A model generated the notes under the pieces. The model ran no database searches. It was not told where the DNA came from and was given only the letters and a program-made list of their open reading frames with translations. From Burkholderiales bacterium (GTDB lineage: Bacteria > Pseudomonadota > Gammaproteobacteria > Burkholderiales > Burkholderiaceae_C), in assembly GCA_026954015.1 (NCBI GenBank), contig JAIXLP010000028.1, positions 23,085 through 87,084 of the forward strand: a stretch of DNA of 64,000 nt. The letters are read 5' to 3'. Position numbers and translations under genes: made by a program. Positions 1 to 8,846 of the stretch are shown piece after piece. Positions within the stretch are counted from its first letter, which is position 1. Each line of letters starts with the position of its first letter.

Positions 1-1
1 C

Positions 2-238
2 ACCGTGGTGGTGCGGGCGCTGAGCACGATGCGCGGCCCGGCGCCGGTGGCGCAACTGCTCTACGAAGAAACGGCTGACAGCCTGCTGGCGCGCAGCCAG
101 AGCGCCGAGCAGCGGCGCCTGGCGCCCGAGCCCGCGCAGGCCCTGCAACACGGCCGCCCCACCAAGCGCGACCGGCGCACGCTGGACGACACGCGCCAGC
201 GCGGCTGGGGCGATCGTTGGAGCGCGTCGCTGGACTAG
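2..238 (+). CDS. hslR: Hsp15-like S4-domain RNA-binding protein (C-terminal part)
   Basis: Only the last 78 residues are in the window; the start lies upstream. The tail has an arginine-rich RPTKRDRRTLDD stretch and ends WGDRWSASLD, which I recognise from betaproteobacterial Hsp15 (HslR) proteins. Hsp15 binds free 50S subunits that still carry a nascent chain and helps recycle them. The S4 domain itself is outside the window, so the family call rests on the tail. Its stop codon overlaps the stop of the convergent vsr gene through a shared CTAG, so the defence island begins directly at this gene's end. Confidence 0.7.
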   Translation, partial: TVVVRALSTMRGPAPVAQLLYEETADSLLARSQSAEQRRLAPEPAQALQHGRPTKRDRRTLDDTRQRGWGDRWSASLD

Positions 239-702
239 GAAGCAGCGGCAGATGCTGGCATGCCAATTTCCAGAAACGGCTCATGTCCCTGCAGCCAATT
301 GACCACGCGAGCAACTGCTTTTTCGACATGCTCGTCCTTGCGCAAAGCGCACTCCCATACAAGTCCAATTCGCCACCCTGCGCGCTGCAACTCACCAAAA
401 ACAAAAGCGTCACGCTCGAGATTGCGTTCGAACTTCGCTTGCCAGAATCGAGCGCGCGTCTGAGGCGTTGCCGCATACCTGCATCCTTGATGTCTATGCC
501 AGAAGCACCCATGCACAAAGATGACGGCCCGATGCTTCGGAAAAACCAGGTCAGGCCGACCTGGCAATCCTTTCACATGAAGGCGATAGCGAAGACCAAG
601 CGCATGCAGTGCAAGGCGCAACTGCAATTCCGGCCTGGTATCCTTGCCCCGAATTCCGGCCATCATGCGCGAGCGAATGGCCGGGTCAACAATATCTGTC
701 AT
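235..702 (-). CDS. vsr: Very short patch repair endonuclease Vsr
   Basis: A 155-residue protein, the usual Vsr length. Vsr nicks 5' of the T in T:G mismatches that arise when 5-methylcytosine deaminates, so it normally accompanies a Dcm-type methylase. The opening RSRMMAGIRGKDTRPEL, the catalytic-site stretch GRPDLVF with Asp at residue 51 (as in E. coli Vsr), and the zinc/active-site segment FVHGCFWHRH are all present. I chose the ATG at 702 (MTDIVDP) over one 21 nt further upstream because family members begin just before this motif and a GGA lies upstream. It is divergent from dcm with about 70 nt between them. Confidence 0.93.
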   Translation of the reverse strand: MTDIVDPAIRSRMMAGIRGKDTRPELQLRLALHALGLRYRLHVKGLPGRPDLVFPKHRAVIFVHGCFWHRHQGCRYAATPQTRARFWQAKFERNLERDAFVFGELQRAGWRIGLVWECALRKDEHVEKAVARVVNWLQGHEPFLEIGMPASAAAS

Positions 703-773
703 ATCGCATCCCGCACAAGTCACAATGCGGATTCGCCTACCATACCCCTACAGGCAGGCAGCAGGAGAACTTC

Positions 774-2372
774 TTGTCGGCGATTTTCGGAGTCATTGAC
801 CTGTTTGCAGGCCCTGGCGGGCTGAACGAAGGTTTCACATCGCTGTACACGAACGGACGTGCACCGTTTCAGCTGCAGGTTTCCATCGAGAAGGAAGCCT
901 CAGCGCACCGGACCCTGCAACTTCGATCCTTCCTGCGCAAGTACGCCGCCGAGCACGGTGCGCTTCCCCGTTCATTTCTCGATTTTCATGCGGGCCTCAC
1001 CGCTCTGCCAGGCTGGCAGGAAATCGATGCACGAGGGTGGAAACGTGCCAGCGAAGAGGCACGCTGCCTGGAGCTCGGGACGGCGGCGGCATCCGGCGCC
1101 ATTGAGAACGCCATCCGGAAAATGCCCAAAAGGCTGGACGACACGATCCTGATCGGTGGCCCCCCCTGCCAAGCGTATTCGCTGATCGGACGCGTTCGCG
1201 TGAGAGGAAAAGCAGACTACGTTCCCGAAAACGATCACCGTCATTATCTGTTTCGAGAATACCTGTCAGTCCTGAACCGCCTCCGGCCTGCAGCATTCGT
1301 GATGGAGAACGTCAAGGGAATTCTTTCTTCCAGAGTTGAACAGCGCCTCGTGTTCGACATGCTCATGGATGAGCTCGGCTCCCTGGGTTCCGGGGAAAGC
1401 GATCTTTACAGCCTGCACGCCATTCACGTTGAAGGCACGACCGCAAGCCTGCGCACGCCTCACGAAGCCAGTGATTTCATCGTGCATGCAGAAGACTTCG
1501 GCGTGCCACAGCGTCGGCATCGAGTGATCATCATCGGCATCCGCAAAGACCTCGCATCCGGCGCCTCTCGCGCTCGCATCCGTGTGCAAGGAAAACACAC
1601 CACCGTCAGGGAAGCCATCGGAAATCTTCCTGCGCTGCGAAGTGGATTGAGTCGTGAGCATGACGATCCCGCACGTTGGCTGGAAATAGTGGGCGCCGCT
1701 GCCAGACGATTGGCTCAATGCCCAGGACAGGAGCGCCTGCAGCATGCATTTGTCCATGTAGCAACACGGTTGCAGACACAAGCACCGGTCAACCGAAGTT
1801 CCACGGCATTACCGCTGAACTACGGAAGCAGCAGAGAAAGTCTGCTGCAATGGCTGGAAAACCCCCAACTCCTTGCCGTCGCGCAACACGAAACACGCTC
1901 CCACATGGCCGCCGATCTCGCCCGCTATCTGTTCGCGTCCGTGCATGGTCAAATTTGCATGGTGAGTCCTGAAGCATCAAAGTTCCCGGCGATGCTGCAC
2001 CCGGATCATCGCAACTGGAAAAGCGGCGCCTTCAGCGACCGGTTCAGGGTTCAGATTGCGGAAGAACCATCAACAACCATCACAAGTCACATTTCAAAGG
2101 ACGGCCACTACTACATCCACTACGACCCGCTGCAATGTCGAAGCCTCACGGTGCGCGAGGCTGCCCGGTTGCAGACCTTTCCCGACGACTACCTGTTTCT
2201 TGGCAGCAGGACGCAGCAATACGTCCAGATCGGCAATGCGGTTCCGCCACTTCTCGCAAGACGGATTGCCGAGCTTGTCCATGCTGCGATTTCAAGGCAA
2301 CGCATCGAAAACAACCTGACAGGGGGAGTGGATATCAATCCCGAAACCGGGCACCCAGAGGTCGCGGTTTGA
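774..2372 (+). CDS. dcm: DNA (cytosine-5-)-methyltransferase
   Basis: A 532-residue C5-cytosine methylase, longer than the roughly 350-450 residues common in the family. It transfers a methyl group from S-adenosylmethionine to cytosine in a specific site. Motif I DLFAGPGGLNEGF is at residues 9-21, the catalytic GGPPCQAYS near 128, ENVKG near 179, QRRHR near 246, and the final QIGNAVPP near 485. The start is taken as TTG at 774 because AGGAG sits six bases upstream and motif I follows at once; the in-frame extension upstream overlaps vsr. It is paired with divergent vsr and faces the GHKL-ATPase operon, which suggests a restriction-modification role. The target sequence cannot be read from the protein. 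Confidence 0.93.
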   Translation: MSAIFGVIDLFAGPGGLNEGFTSLYTNGRAPFQLQVSIEKEASAHRTLQLRSFLRKYAAEHGALPRSFLDFHAGLTALPGWQEIDARGWKRASEEARCLELGTAAASGAIENAIRKMPKRLDDTILIGGPPCQAYSLIGRVRVRGKADYVPENDHRHYLFREYLSVLNRLRPAAFVMENVKGILSSRVEQRLVFDMLMDELGSLGSGESDLYSLHAIHVEGTTASLRTPHEASDFIVHAEDFGVPQRRHRVIIIGIRKDLASGASRARIRVQGKHTTVREAIGNLPALRSGLSREHDDPARWLEIVGAAARRLAQCPGQERLQHAFVHVATRLQTQAPVNRSSTALPLNYGSSRESLLQWLENPQLLAVAQHETRSHMAADLARYLFASVHGQICMVSPEASKFPAMLHPDHRNWKSGAFSDRFRVQIAEEPSTTITSHISKDGHYYIHYDPLQCRSLTVREAARLQTFPDDYLFLGSRTQQYVQIGNAVPPLLARRIAELVHAAISRQRIENNLTGGVDINPETGHPEVAV

Positions 2373-2572
2373 TGACAGCTAACGCCCCTGAGAAGGAGGC
2401 TGTACAGCAGCGAAGATTTTCGACTGGGTTGCCTGCGAAGCTTTCCCAGATCAGCCAAGCCTACTATCGTTACGAAGTCGGGCGGACCGTTGACTCCGCG
2501 AGTTCGCCAAGCCATGGAAGTGGCGCTACACCTGAACACCCAAACATGGCCTTGTGGACGGCATCACGCTGA
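2372..2572 (+). CDS. Possible small ORF coupled to dcm (unassigned)
   Basis: A 66-codon reading frame starts at an ATG overlapping the dcm stop (TGATG), the geometry of translational coupling. The product begins MTANAPEKEAVQQRR and matches nothing I know; the second half is serine/proline-rich and looks non-coding. It may be the remnant of a longer gene. From 2573 to 2715, up to the convergent neighbour, I see no gene and no clear terminator. Confidence 0.25.
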   Translation: MTANAPEKEAVQQRRFSTGLPAKLSQISQAYYRYEVGRTVDSASSPSHGSGATPEHPNMALWTASR

Positions 2573-2715
2573 AGCAGCGGCTGGCTATTGCCGCATAGCT
2601 CTACTTTCCGCAGTAATAGATTCGGGCGAAATCATTGCCCTAGTCTGGTGGACTACCAACAGAGATGGGTAGCCTGATGGCTGCATGGCAAACTCCCCGA
2701 TTTATCAGGGACAGT

Positions 2716-3471
2716 TCAAACCCTGGGTGATTCACTCAGCCGGGGGACAGACGCCCGTCCGACCCAACCATGGAATTCCTTAGGCAACAGTGCCAAGAAC
2801 TCCGAGGGAGTGCACTCTTGCAGGTCATACGTCAGCTCAAGTTGGCGAGCGATGCTTGCGAGCCGCCGTGCTGATCCACCGCCCTTGCCGCCCGCTCCTC
2901 GCCGTGGCTTTTGCTGCGCCGGATCGAAGTACATCACATATGCAGATGCGATGATTGTCCTGTTGGCAAAGAGGTGCTGGTATGCACCAAGCTGTTCGTT
3001 GATGTCGGTCCTCGTTCCCTTGCCGCTGGTGAGTAGCAGAACCTTGGCGTGCTCTCCGTGCTCCTTGACAGCCATCCACGGAGTACGGATCCCGTGTCGA
3101 TAGTAGCGACGAAAGCTGAAACGCTCTTCGAGTACATATACGGCGTCTTCGAGAGGCTTGCGATTACCGGAATCATCCGGCTTGCACAACTGGTCGAAAT
3201 AGAAGAGTGCAAGCCACGACCAGAGCCCGTAATTCCTTGAGATCAAGCGATCTTCACAGCGCTCGAAGGCCTTGATGATGTAAGCACCGATCTCATACGC
3301 GGAGTTGAAAGATTGCTGCTCAATCGTCACTGGCGGATCAAACGGATCTGAGTATCGGCCGTCGGTCAGAAGTTCAAACGGCGGAGCTTTGGACGGCGTG
3401 ACTCGAAGCTCGGCCAAGTACCCCATGAACTTCACAAGACCTTCGGCATTCAGTACGCGAACGGCCGACAT
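2716..3471 (-). CDS. Unknown protein, last gene of the GHKL-ATPase operon
   Basis: A 251-residue soluble protein without signal peptide or membrane segment, and I cannot assign a function. The N-terminal half is helical, with a tryptophan-rich stretch (GLWSWLALFYFDQL) near residues 82-95. The middle has WMAVKEHGEHAKVLL. A glycine/lysine/arginine-rich linker (PRRGAGGKGGGSARR) lies near residue 190. It vaguely recalls DUF6339-type proteins, but that is memory only. It is fourth in a compact operon, 21 nt after the preceding gene and convergent with dcm. It may be a structural or effector subunit of the ATPase system. Confidence 0.75.
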   Translation of the reverse strand: MSAVRVLNAEGLVKFMGYLAELRVTPSKAPPFELLTDGRYSDPFDPPVTIEQQSFNSAYEIGAYIIKAFERCEDRLISRNYGLWSWLALFYFDQLCKPDDSGNRKPLEDAVYVLEERFSFRRYYRHGIRTPWMAVKEHGEHAKVLLLTSGKGTRTDINEQLGAYQHLFANRTIIASAYVMYFDPAQQKPRRGAGGKGGGSARRLASIARQLELTYDLQECTPSEFLALLPKEFHGWVGRASVPRLSESPRV

Positions 3472-3492
3472 GTTGTTCTCCCTCCAATCAGG

Positions 3493-4260
3493 TTAGCCAG
3501 CGTGCTGGCGTGTGGCAATCAGGGTGCTTACGAAGCGATTCTTGCTGGCGAATGAAGCTGCAACTTCGTCTGCAAGCAATTCCAAAGCCTCAGCATCTTC
3601 TACCTCATATTCTGCTATCTCCCTGCCAAGCTGCGACGCAATCCAAGCCTTCCAGTCCATAACCCAGTGTCCGTCCTCTTCGGAGTCGTTGTCGCGCCCG
3701 AAGACCTCACGAACCAAGCGCCACACGACCTCGGGGTAAATGGCCCCCTGAAGATAGACATCACGCTTCAAGGCTTCGATCAGATCAGGCACCCGACTGT
3801 TGACGACGAGGGTCGGCCCAGCATCCTTATCCACATCGAGCCGCCAGATCTCCTCACCCAGGTTGGCGCTTCGCACCGGCAGCAATGGTCGTCTGTCGTC
3901 CCCATCAGCGTCATTCTCCGGCCGGATACCGTTGGCCGACGCAAGAATGCGGCCGATCTCTTCCGTTTCGTCGACGACTTTCACACGAAACAGCACCGCT
4001 GCTCCGGCGTCAATGTCCGACAGCACGCAGTTAGCTGGCGGAGTTATCTGGCCAACCGTGCCGAAATCGAAGCGCATGGACGAGCTCTTCACGTACGGCT
4101 CAACGTAGATCTTTGCGGATGGATCCAGCCTCAGGTCAGCAGGCAGCTGGATGTCAGCAGTGAACGTCGGTGGTTGGCTCGCCCCTGCCTCATTGAGCCG
4201 GATTCGGACATGCTCACGATGGATGCGCTTGCGACCGGTCGAATTGATGCGGAAACCCAT
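3493..4260 (-). CDS. Unknown protein coupled to the GHKL ATPase
   Basis: A 255-residue protein with no motif I can name. The first 130 residues look beta-rich (short alternating hydrophobic strands, for example VLFRVKVVDE). The C-terminal 100 residues look alpha-helical and acidic (EVEDAEALELLADEVAASF). Its ATG shares one base with the ATPase stop codon (TAATG), so the two are probably translated together and may form a complex. No nuclease signature such as PD-(D/E)XK or HNH is visible. The restriction activity of the operon, if any, must be in this protein, in its downstream neighbour, or in a fold I cannot see. Confidence 0.75.
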   Translation of the reverse strand: MGFRINSTGRKRIHREHVRIRLNEAGASQPPTFTADIQLPADLRLDPSAKIYVEPYVKSSSMRFDFGTVGQITPPANCVLSDIDAGAAVLFRVKVVDETEEIGRILASANGIRPENDADGDDRRPLLPVRSANLGEEIWRLDVDKDAGPTLVVNSRVPDLIEALKRDVYLQGAIYPEVVWRLVREVFGRDNDSEEDGHWVMDWKAWIASQLGREIAEYEVEDAEALELLADEVAASFASKNRFVSTLIATRQHAG

Positions 4261-6077
4261 TACTGCCTCGAAGCGTCAATGATGAGATCGCGGCGAACAT
4301 CGAAGCCACTTACCGTCACTTCAAAGTCGCAGCTGTTCGCCTTGATGACCAAGGCATTCGGACTCTGTGCCGCCGTATTGGCACCAGTCGCCTTGACTTC
4401 CAGCTCGTCTTTCGAGAAGTCAAAGTCCAGCGGATCGTACTTGGAGAAAGGATTCCCTCTCAACACGTCGTAAGCAGCTCTGACGCGAATAGTCAACGGC
4501 AGCTGTTCCTGACTGAGGATCGCCCCACCACGAATCGCGAAGCCACCCTTGAGGCGGATGAGGCGATATGCCTTCTCTTCAGGCGGTGGAGGATTCGGAT
4601 TGGGCGGACGCACCACCGGACCCCGTGGGCGCACGCCGCGGGTACCACTTTCAGCCTTGGCAGAGAAGAAGTCGATCAAGGCGTTGGGGTCGACCGTCTC
4701 CATGGATGAGACGATCTCATCATGAAACTGTTGCAACGCTCCTCGGATTTCCTTCAGCCGCGCCGAAGGGTTGCGCCACTTTGCGGTGACCTTCTCCGCG
4801 CTAGCTGACCAGCTGGTGTGTGCTGGGTTCTCGGCATCACCGAGAAATGTGCAGATCGGCTTGTCGTCGGCAACCAAAGCCGCCAAGGTGCGATAGCCCC
4901 GGAAATACTTCGACTCTGCAGGCAGCACGATAGTGTCACGCACGAAGAGCGTGTCGCCGTCATCGCTGGCCTTCTGGAGAAACAGATCGAACTTCGTGGG
5001 CAGTTCCGTCCCATTCTTCTGCTTGAGCAAAAGGGGCGCACGCACGCAAACGCACTCACCCGCCTGGTAACGCTCTCGAAGTGACTTTGAATGGTCGTCG
5101 AGAGCTGCAGTCATGCCGGTGCTTACCCATGTCGATGACAGGACAAGTGGAGTGAGCTCATTTTTTCGAACCGATCGCATCGTGCGAATGAACTGTGCGA
5201 GTGCGCCGTTTGCAAAGCGGGCTCCCCCCTGAGCACGGGAAAGCCCCGCAAAGCCATCGGCATCAATCGTCACGGTACCAACCGTAACAACAAGCCTTCC
5301 GAGCAAGATCGGGAAAAAGTAGTTGCGAAGGACGGCTTGGACAATCCTCTGCTCGGTAATCGTCTCGGTGACGAATGGGACGATGATGGAAAGACCAGGC
5401 TCGTGCGTACGGGACACGCCGCACGCGGCAGCAAATCTTCGCACTTCATCTACATCGGTGATCGGCAGTTGCATGCCGGTCTCACTGAGTTCGCAATAGA
5501 ACCCGTGTGAATCGAACCTCTCCCCCCCCAGTTCGTGTGTCGTCAGCACCGCCTGACCCATGAGCAGCGGTCGCTCCGGGTCGGTCTCGCGAACAGTCAG
5601 GCCAAAAAAAATCCGTGCCTCGGAAGAACTGGAGAACACCAGTTTGCCGAGACCCCAGCGGCCGAGTGATCTGCCCGCCTTGTGGGACTTCCCCATCCTT
5701 CGCCAGAAGTCACTGAACGGCTCCTTGTCCATGCTGTTCCAGCTACCAGTGAGGCCGGTCGTCCCAAAGTCTTCAATGACAAGCAGCTTCGGGTCAGCAA
5801 GTGCAATGGAATCAGGGTCGATCGCGCATGCGCGGAGGCGCTTACACAGCTGTTCCAGTTCAAACTGCGCGAGCAGGCGTTCCCGGCCGGCGCCGTCCGG
5901 TCTGTGAAGCGAAAAACGAACTCGAACGATTTCCCCTGCGGCCGCGTCGAGGCTGTTCTGAAGCGATTCGCGAACCAATGCATCCACCAGCACAACTTCT
6001 TCGTTATTGAACTGGTCTCGCTGAGTAGGATCACGATCCATTTCACCGTCGCCGAGCTGCCTGAAACGTAGCTGCAT
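4260..6077 (-). CDS. GHKL-fold ATPase (MutL/MORC/Hsp90-like) of a defence operon
   Basis: A 605-residue protein with the GHKL ATP-binding set. The N-box RESLQNSLDA is near residues 36-45, the G1 box VIEDFGTTGL near 100-109, and the G2 box GRWGLGKLVF near 140-149. Such ATPases close like a clamp on ATP binding. MutL-like and MORC-like members are known beside bacterial restriction-modification genes. A proline-rich linker (PPNPNPPPPEE) near residue 500 separates a C-terminal beta-rich domain. I chose the ATG at 6077 because GGGGAAG stands just upstream; the longer frame overlaps the preceding gene. It lies 19 nt after the 73-aa gene and is coupled to the next gene. Confidence 0.85.
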   Translation of the reverse strand: MQLRFRQLGDGEMDRDPTQRDQFNNEEVVLVDALVRESLQNSLDAAAGEIVRVRFSLHRPDGAGRERLLAQFELEQLCKRLRACAIDPDSIALADPKLLVIEDFGTTGLTGSWNSMDKEPFSDFWRRMGKSHKAGRSLGRWGLGKLVFSSSSEARIFFGLTVRETDPERPLLMGQAVLTTHELGGERFDSHGFYCELSETGMQLPITDVDEVRRFAAACGVSRTHEPGLSIIVPFVTETITEQRIVQAVLRNYFFPILLGRLVVTVGTVTIDADGFAGLSRAQGGARFANGALAQFIRTMRSVRKNELTPLVLSSTWVSTGMTAALDDHSKSLRERYQAGECVCVRAPLLLKQKNGTELPTKFDLFLQKASDDGDTLFVRDTIVLPAESKYFRGYRTLAALVADDKPICTFLGDAENPAHTSWSASAEKVTAKWRNPSARLKEIRGALQQFHDEIVSSMETVDPNALIDFFSAKAESGTRGVRPRGPVVRPPNPNPPPPEEKAYRLIRLKGGFAIRGGAILSQEQLPLTIRVRAAYDVLRGNPFSKYDPLDFDFSKDELEVKATGANTAAQSPNALVIKANSCDFEVTVSGFDVRRDLIIDASRQ

Positions 6078-6096
6078 CTGCTTCCCCTGTGGCGTG

Positions 6097-6318
6097 TTAC
6101 AGAATGAATTCACCGTCATCGCTCTGATTGCCCCCAGCAAAACGCAGCTTCATCAGGTCAAGCTCGCGCTGCAAAGTCTTGGCGATCTTCTTCACATCCT
6201 CATCGGAGTATTCGTACGCTGAACGATTGGATAGGTTGCCGATAAGTCGGATGTGCTTGATCGTTCTACTCACCCTGTTGGTAGCAAGTTCGACGAACTT
6301 TCCACGTTTGTCTCTCAC
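6097..6318 (-). CDS. Small basic protein, first gene of the GHKL-ATPase operon
   Basis: A 73-residue protein. It begins with a basic segment (RGKFVELATNRVSRTIKHI) and has a helical second half (DEDVKKIAKTLQRELDLMKLRF). I know similar short proteins next to GHKL ATPases in defence loci but no proven function. Candidates are a DNA-binding or regulatory subunit. The start is GTG at 6318 with GGAGT five bases upstream; an ATG two bases earlier is out of frame and stops at once. A sigma-70-type promoter lies directly upstream. Confidence 0.7.
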   Translation of the reverse strand: MRDKRGKFVELATNRVSRTIKHIRLIGNLSNRSAYEYSDEDVKKIAKTLQRELDLMKLRFAGGNQSDDGEFIL

Positions 6319-6346
6319 ATATCACTCCAAAAATTCATGTGCAGAT

Positions 6347-6374
6347 AATATATCGCATATGTTACGTATGGCAA
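6347..6374 (-). promoter_or_regulatory. Sigma-70-type promoter of the GHKL-ATPase operon
   Basis: On the minus strand TTGCCA (6374-6369) is followed after 16 nt by TATATT (6352-6347), about 30 nt before the GTG start of the 73-aa gene. The stretch is much more AT-rich than the surroundings, as often seen in transferred defence genes. Confidence 0.5.
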
Positions 6375-6392
6375 CCGTTTATAGAAGGGCGA

Positions 6393-6454
6393 TCTCAAAA
6401 GCGAAGTGCAACACCCTTACTCGGGGCGGTCTCAAAAGCGAAGTGCAACACCCT
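6393..6454. repeat. 25-nt direct repeat, two copies, resembling IS30-family ends
   Basis: A 25-nt unit containing agcgaagtgcaacaccct occurs at 6393-6417 and again, identical, at 6430-6454. Read on the other strand it contains GTGTTGCACTTCG, which resembles the terminal repeats of IS30-family elements as I remember them. No transposase gene is present nearby. It may be the scar of one or more insertions at the edge of the defence island. Confidence 0.5.
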
Positions 6455-6892
6455 CACCAAGGGTCATGTAGGCACATGAGATCGACGCATGCGCACTTGC
6501 AGCCAAGAAAAAGAAGACACTGGTGTCGCTGAACCAGCAGAACCGGGGTATGCGGCTGCATGGCGCAACTGCTGGGACGCAGCCCCAGGGCCATCAGCAG
6601 TGAACTCAGGCGAAATGTCTGTGTCGGCGCCTACGCCTGCGCGCCTGCTCAACGCTTGTGCCGACAGCGACGGGTCGCATCGTGACCATTGTCCAAGCTG
6701 CACGGCGAGGGCTGCCTGTAGTTCGTCGTGAGCACCATGCCCCAAAAAACATGGCCTTCGGTATCACCTCGAAACAGCGGTGGTCGCGGCGACAAAACCC
6801 TACTTCTCGCAGCGGTGTATTTCAGGAGGATTACCGGTCAATCTTCAATCTCGACGTCGCAAATTTCCCGCGACAGCTGTGCGCTCGAGGGC
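6455..6892. other. Gene-free stretch between island and hydrolase
   Basis: Open frames here are short and lack recognisable motifs, and no ribosome site leads into them. It is upstream of the GHKL operon promoter and downstream of the hydrolase stop. I see no RNA gene or terminator with a T-run. Confidence 0.4.
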
Positions 6893-7747
6893 TCAGCGCC
6901 GAAAGAAACCTTCCACCCACGCATACTGCTCAGCCACATTGAGCGCCGGCGCATGCCCGCAGCCCGGCACCTCGATCACCTGCAGCAGGCCCTTCGCGCC
7001 GGGGCCGCGCGTCTTCATCGCGGCGATCGTTTCGGGCAGCACGAGGTCGGACTGCTCGCCGTGCAGGCAGAGCACGGGAATATCGAGCCGGTCGTACACG
7101 TCCCACAGCGCGTAGTCATGCTCGTGCACGACGAACTGGCGCACCATGGCCGGGTCGTAGTGCGGCGTCACGCGCCCGTCGGGCAGGCGCCGGGTGGAGG
7201 TTTCGGTCAGGCGCCGCCATTGCTCATCACTCAACCAGCCGTAGGGCGCATAGACCTGGCGAAAGAACGCTTCCAGCTCGCCCACGGTGTCGAACGCCGG
7301 AGGCCGGCCCGCGTAGGCGCGGATGCGCGCGATGGCGGCGTCCGCCAGTTGGGGCGCGATGTCGTTGAGCGCGAGGTGCGTGATGCGCCCGGCCAGCGCC
7401 CCCACGGCCGCGACCATGCCGATCGCGCCGCCCATCGAGGTGCCGATCCAGCGCACCTGCCGCACGCCGAGCGCGTCCAGGAGCTCCCGCGCGATGCGCT
7501 CGTAGAACGCAAGGCAATACTCCTCGTCGGGCGCGCGGCTCCATTGGCTCAGGCCCCGGCCCAGCGTGTCGGGGCAGAGCACCCGAAAGCCACGGCCCGC
7601 AAGGTGCCCGGCCAGGTCGTCCATGTCGCGCCCGGTGCGCGCCAGCCCGTGCCAGGCCACGACCGCGGGCGCATCAGCCTCTCCCCAGTCCATCAGGTGG
7701 ATTTCGTAACCGGCGCACTGCACGTAGCGCGAAACACAGGACACCAT
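6893..7747 (-). CDS. Alpha/beta-hydrolase fold enzyme
   Basis: A 284-residue hydrolase. The oxyanion segment is WHGLARTGRD near residue 33, the nucleophile elbow GTSMGG is near residue 103, and the catalytic histidine is in GCGHAP near 265. These fit a Ser/Asp/His triad acting on an ester, lactone or ring-fission product. The substrate cannot be read from sequence. It is the last gene of the liv-type operon, 30 nt after livM, so it probably acts on the imported compound or its CoA-pathway derivative. Confidence 0.85.
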   Translation of the reverse strand: MVSCVSRYVQCAGYEIHLMDWGEADAPAVVAWHGLARTGRDMDDLAGHLAGRGFRVLCPDTLGRGLSQWSRAPDEEYCLAFYERIARELLDALGVRQVRWIGTSMGGAIGMVAAVGALAGRITHLALNDIAPQLADAAIARIRAYAGRPPAFDTVGELEAFFRQVYAPYGWLSDEQWRRLTETSTRRLPDGRVTPHYDPAMVRQFVVHEHDYALWDVYDRLDIPVLCLHGEQSDLVLPETIAAMKTRGPGAKGLLQVIEVPGCGHAPALNVAEQYAWVEGFFRR

Positions 7748-7777
7748 GACGACAGCCCCTCTCAGGCAGGAAACATC

Positions 7778-8836
7778 TCAGCGCGCGCCGCGCAGCCGTC
7801 CCACCACACCGGTGGGAAAGTAGTAGACCGACAGCACGAACAGCAGCCCCAGCCACAGCAGCCAGCGGTCGGGCGAGAACAGCGCGGCGAGCCACGGCAG
7901 GCCGGCGGCGGCTTCGCTGGCCAGGCGCAGCAGGTCCTGCAGATAGCTTTGCGCCACCATGAAGAGCACGGCGCCGATGGCTGCGCCGTAGATCGTGCCC
8001 ATGCCGCCGATCACGACGATGAGCAGCACGTCCACCATGATCTCGAACGAGAGCGAGGTCTCCGGCCCGTTGTAGCGCAGCCAGAGCGCGAGCATGCAGC
8101 CCGCGAGCGTGGCGAACAGCGCCGAGATCACGCTGGAGAGCGTGCGGTAGACGACGACGCGGTAGCCGATGGCCTCGGCGCGGAATTCGTTTTCGCGGAT
8201 GGCCTGCAGCACGCGCCCGAACGGCGAATTGACCACGCGCAGCATCGCCAGCACCAGCACCACGGCGAGCGCGAAGAGCAGGTAGTAGCAGAAGATCTTG
8301 CCGTCGATGTCCACGCCGAGAAACGGGTTCTCGAAGGGCTCGAAGCTCGGCGAGAGGAACTCGGGAATCTTGAACGACAGGCCATCCTCGCCGCCCGTGA
8401 AATCCGACAGCTGCGAGGCCAGCGTCTGAAACGCCGCCGCCACCGCCAGCGTGATCATGGCGAAGAAGATCGCCCGCACCCGCAGCGAAAAGAGGCCGAT
8501 GACGAGCGCCAGCACGAAGGACACCGCCAGCGCCGCAAGCAGGCCCACGGCCAGCGCCGCCCACGTCGGCCCCATGCGCGTGGTGGCGATCGCGATGCCG
8601 TAGGCGCCGATGCCGAAGAACATGGTGTGCGCGAAGCTCACGATGCCGGTGTAGCCCAGCAGCAGGTCAAAGCTCGCCACCAGCACCGTGAAGATCAGCA
8701 CCTTGGCCGCGACGTTGAGCGCCTTCACCCCCGGAAAGACGAAGGGCGCGAACAGCAGCCCGAGGAAGATCACGACGAGGATCACCGTGAGCGTGCGGCT
8801 GCGCGGCAGGTCGGCGGAAAGAAGACGGTTGAACAT
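7778..8836 (-). CDS. livM: Branched-chain amino-acid-type ABC transporter permease (LivM-like)
   Basis: A 352-residue inner-membrane permease with about eight to ten hydrophobic segments. It has the LivM signature stretch LLLGYTGIVSFAHTMFFGIGAYG near residues 59-81 and the coupling-loop region AIRENEFRAEAIGYRV. It should pair with LivH to form the channel of a HAAT-family importer. The substrate may be a branched-chain amino acid, a short-chain acid or an aromatic acid. It lies 10 nt after livH and upstream of the hydrolase in the same operon. Confidence 0.9.
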   Translation of the reverse strand: MFNRLLSADLPRSRTLTVILVVIFLGLLFAPFVFPGVKALNVAAKVLIFTVLVASFDLLLGYTGIVSFAHTMFFGIGAYGIAIATTRMGPTWAALAVGLLAALAVSFVLALVIGLFSLRVRAIFFAMITLAVAAAFQTLASQLSDFTGGEDGLSFKIPEFLSPSFEPFENPFLGVDIDGKIFCYYLLFALAVVLVLAMLRVVNSPFGRVLQAIRENEFRAEAIGYRVVVYRTLSSVISALFATLAGCMLALWLRYNGPETSLSFEIMVDVLLIVVIGGMGTIYGAAIGAVLFMVAQSYLQDLLRLASEAAAGLPWLAALFSPDRWLLWLGLLFVLSVYYFPTGVVGRLRGAR

Positions 8837-8846
8837 GCCTGCCCCC

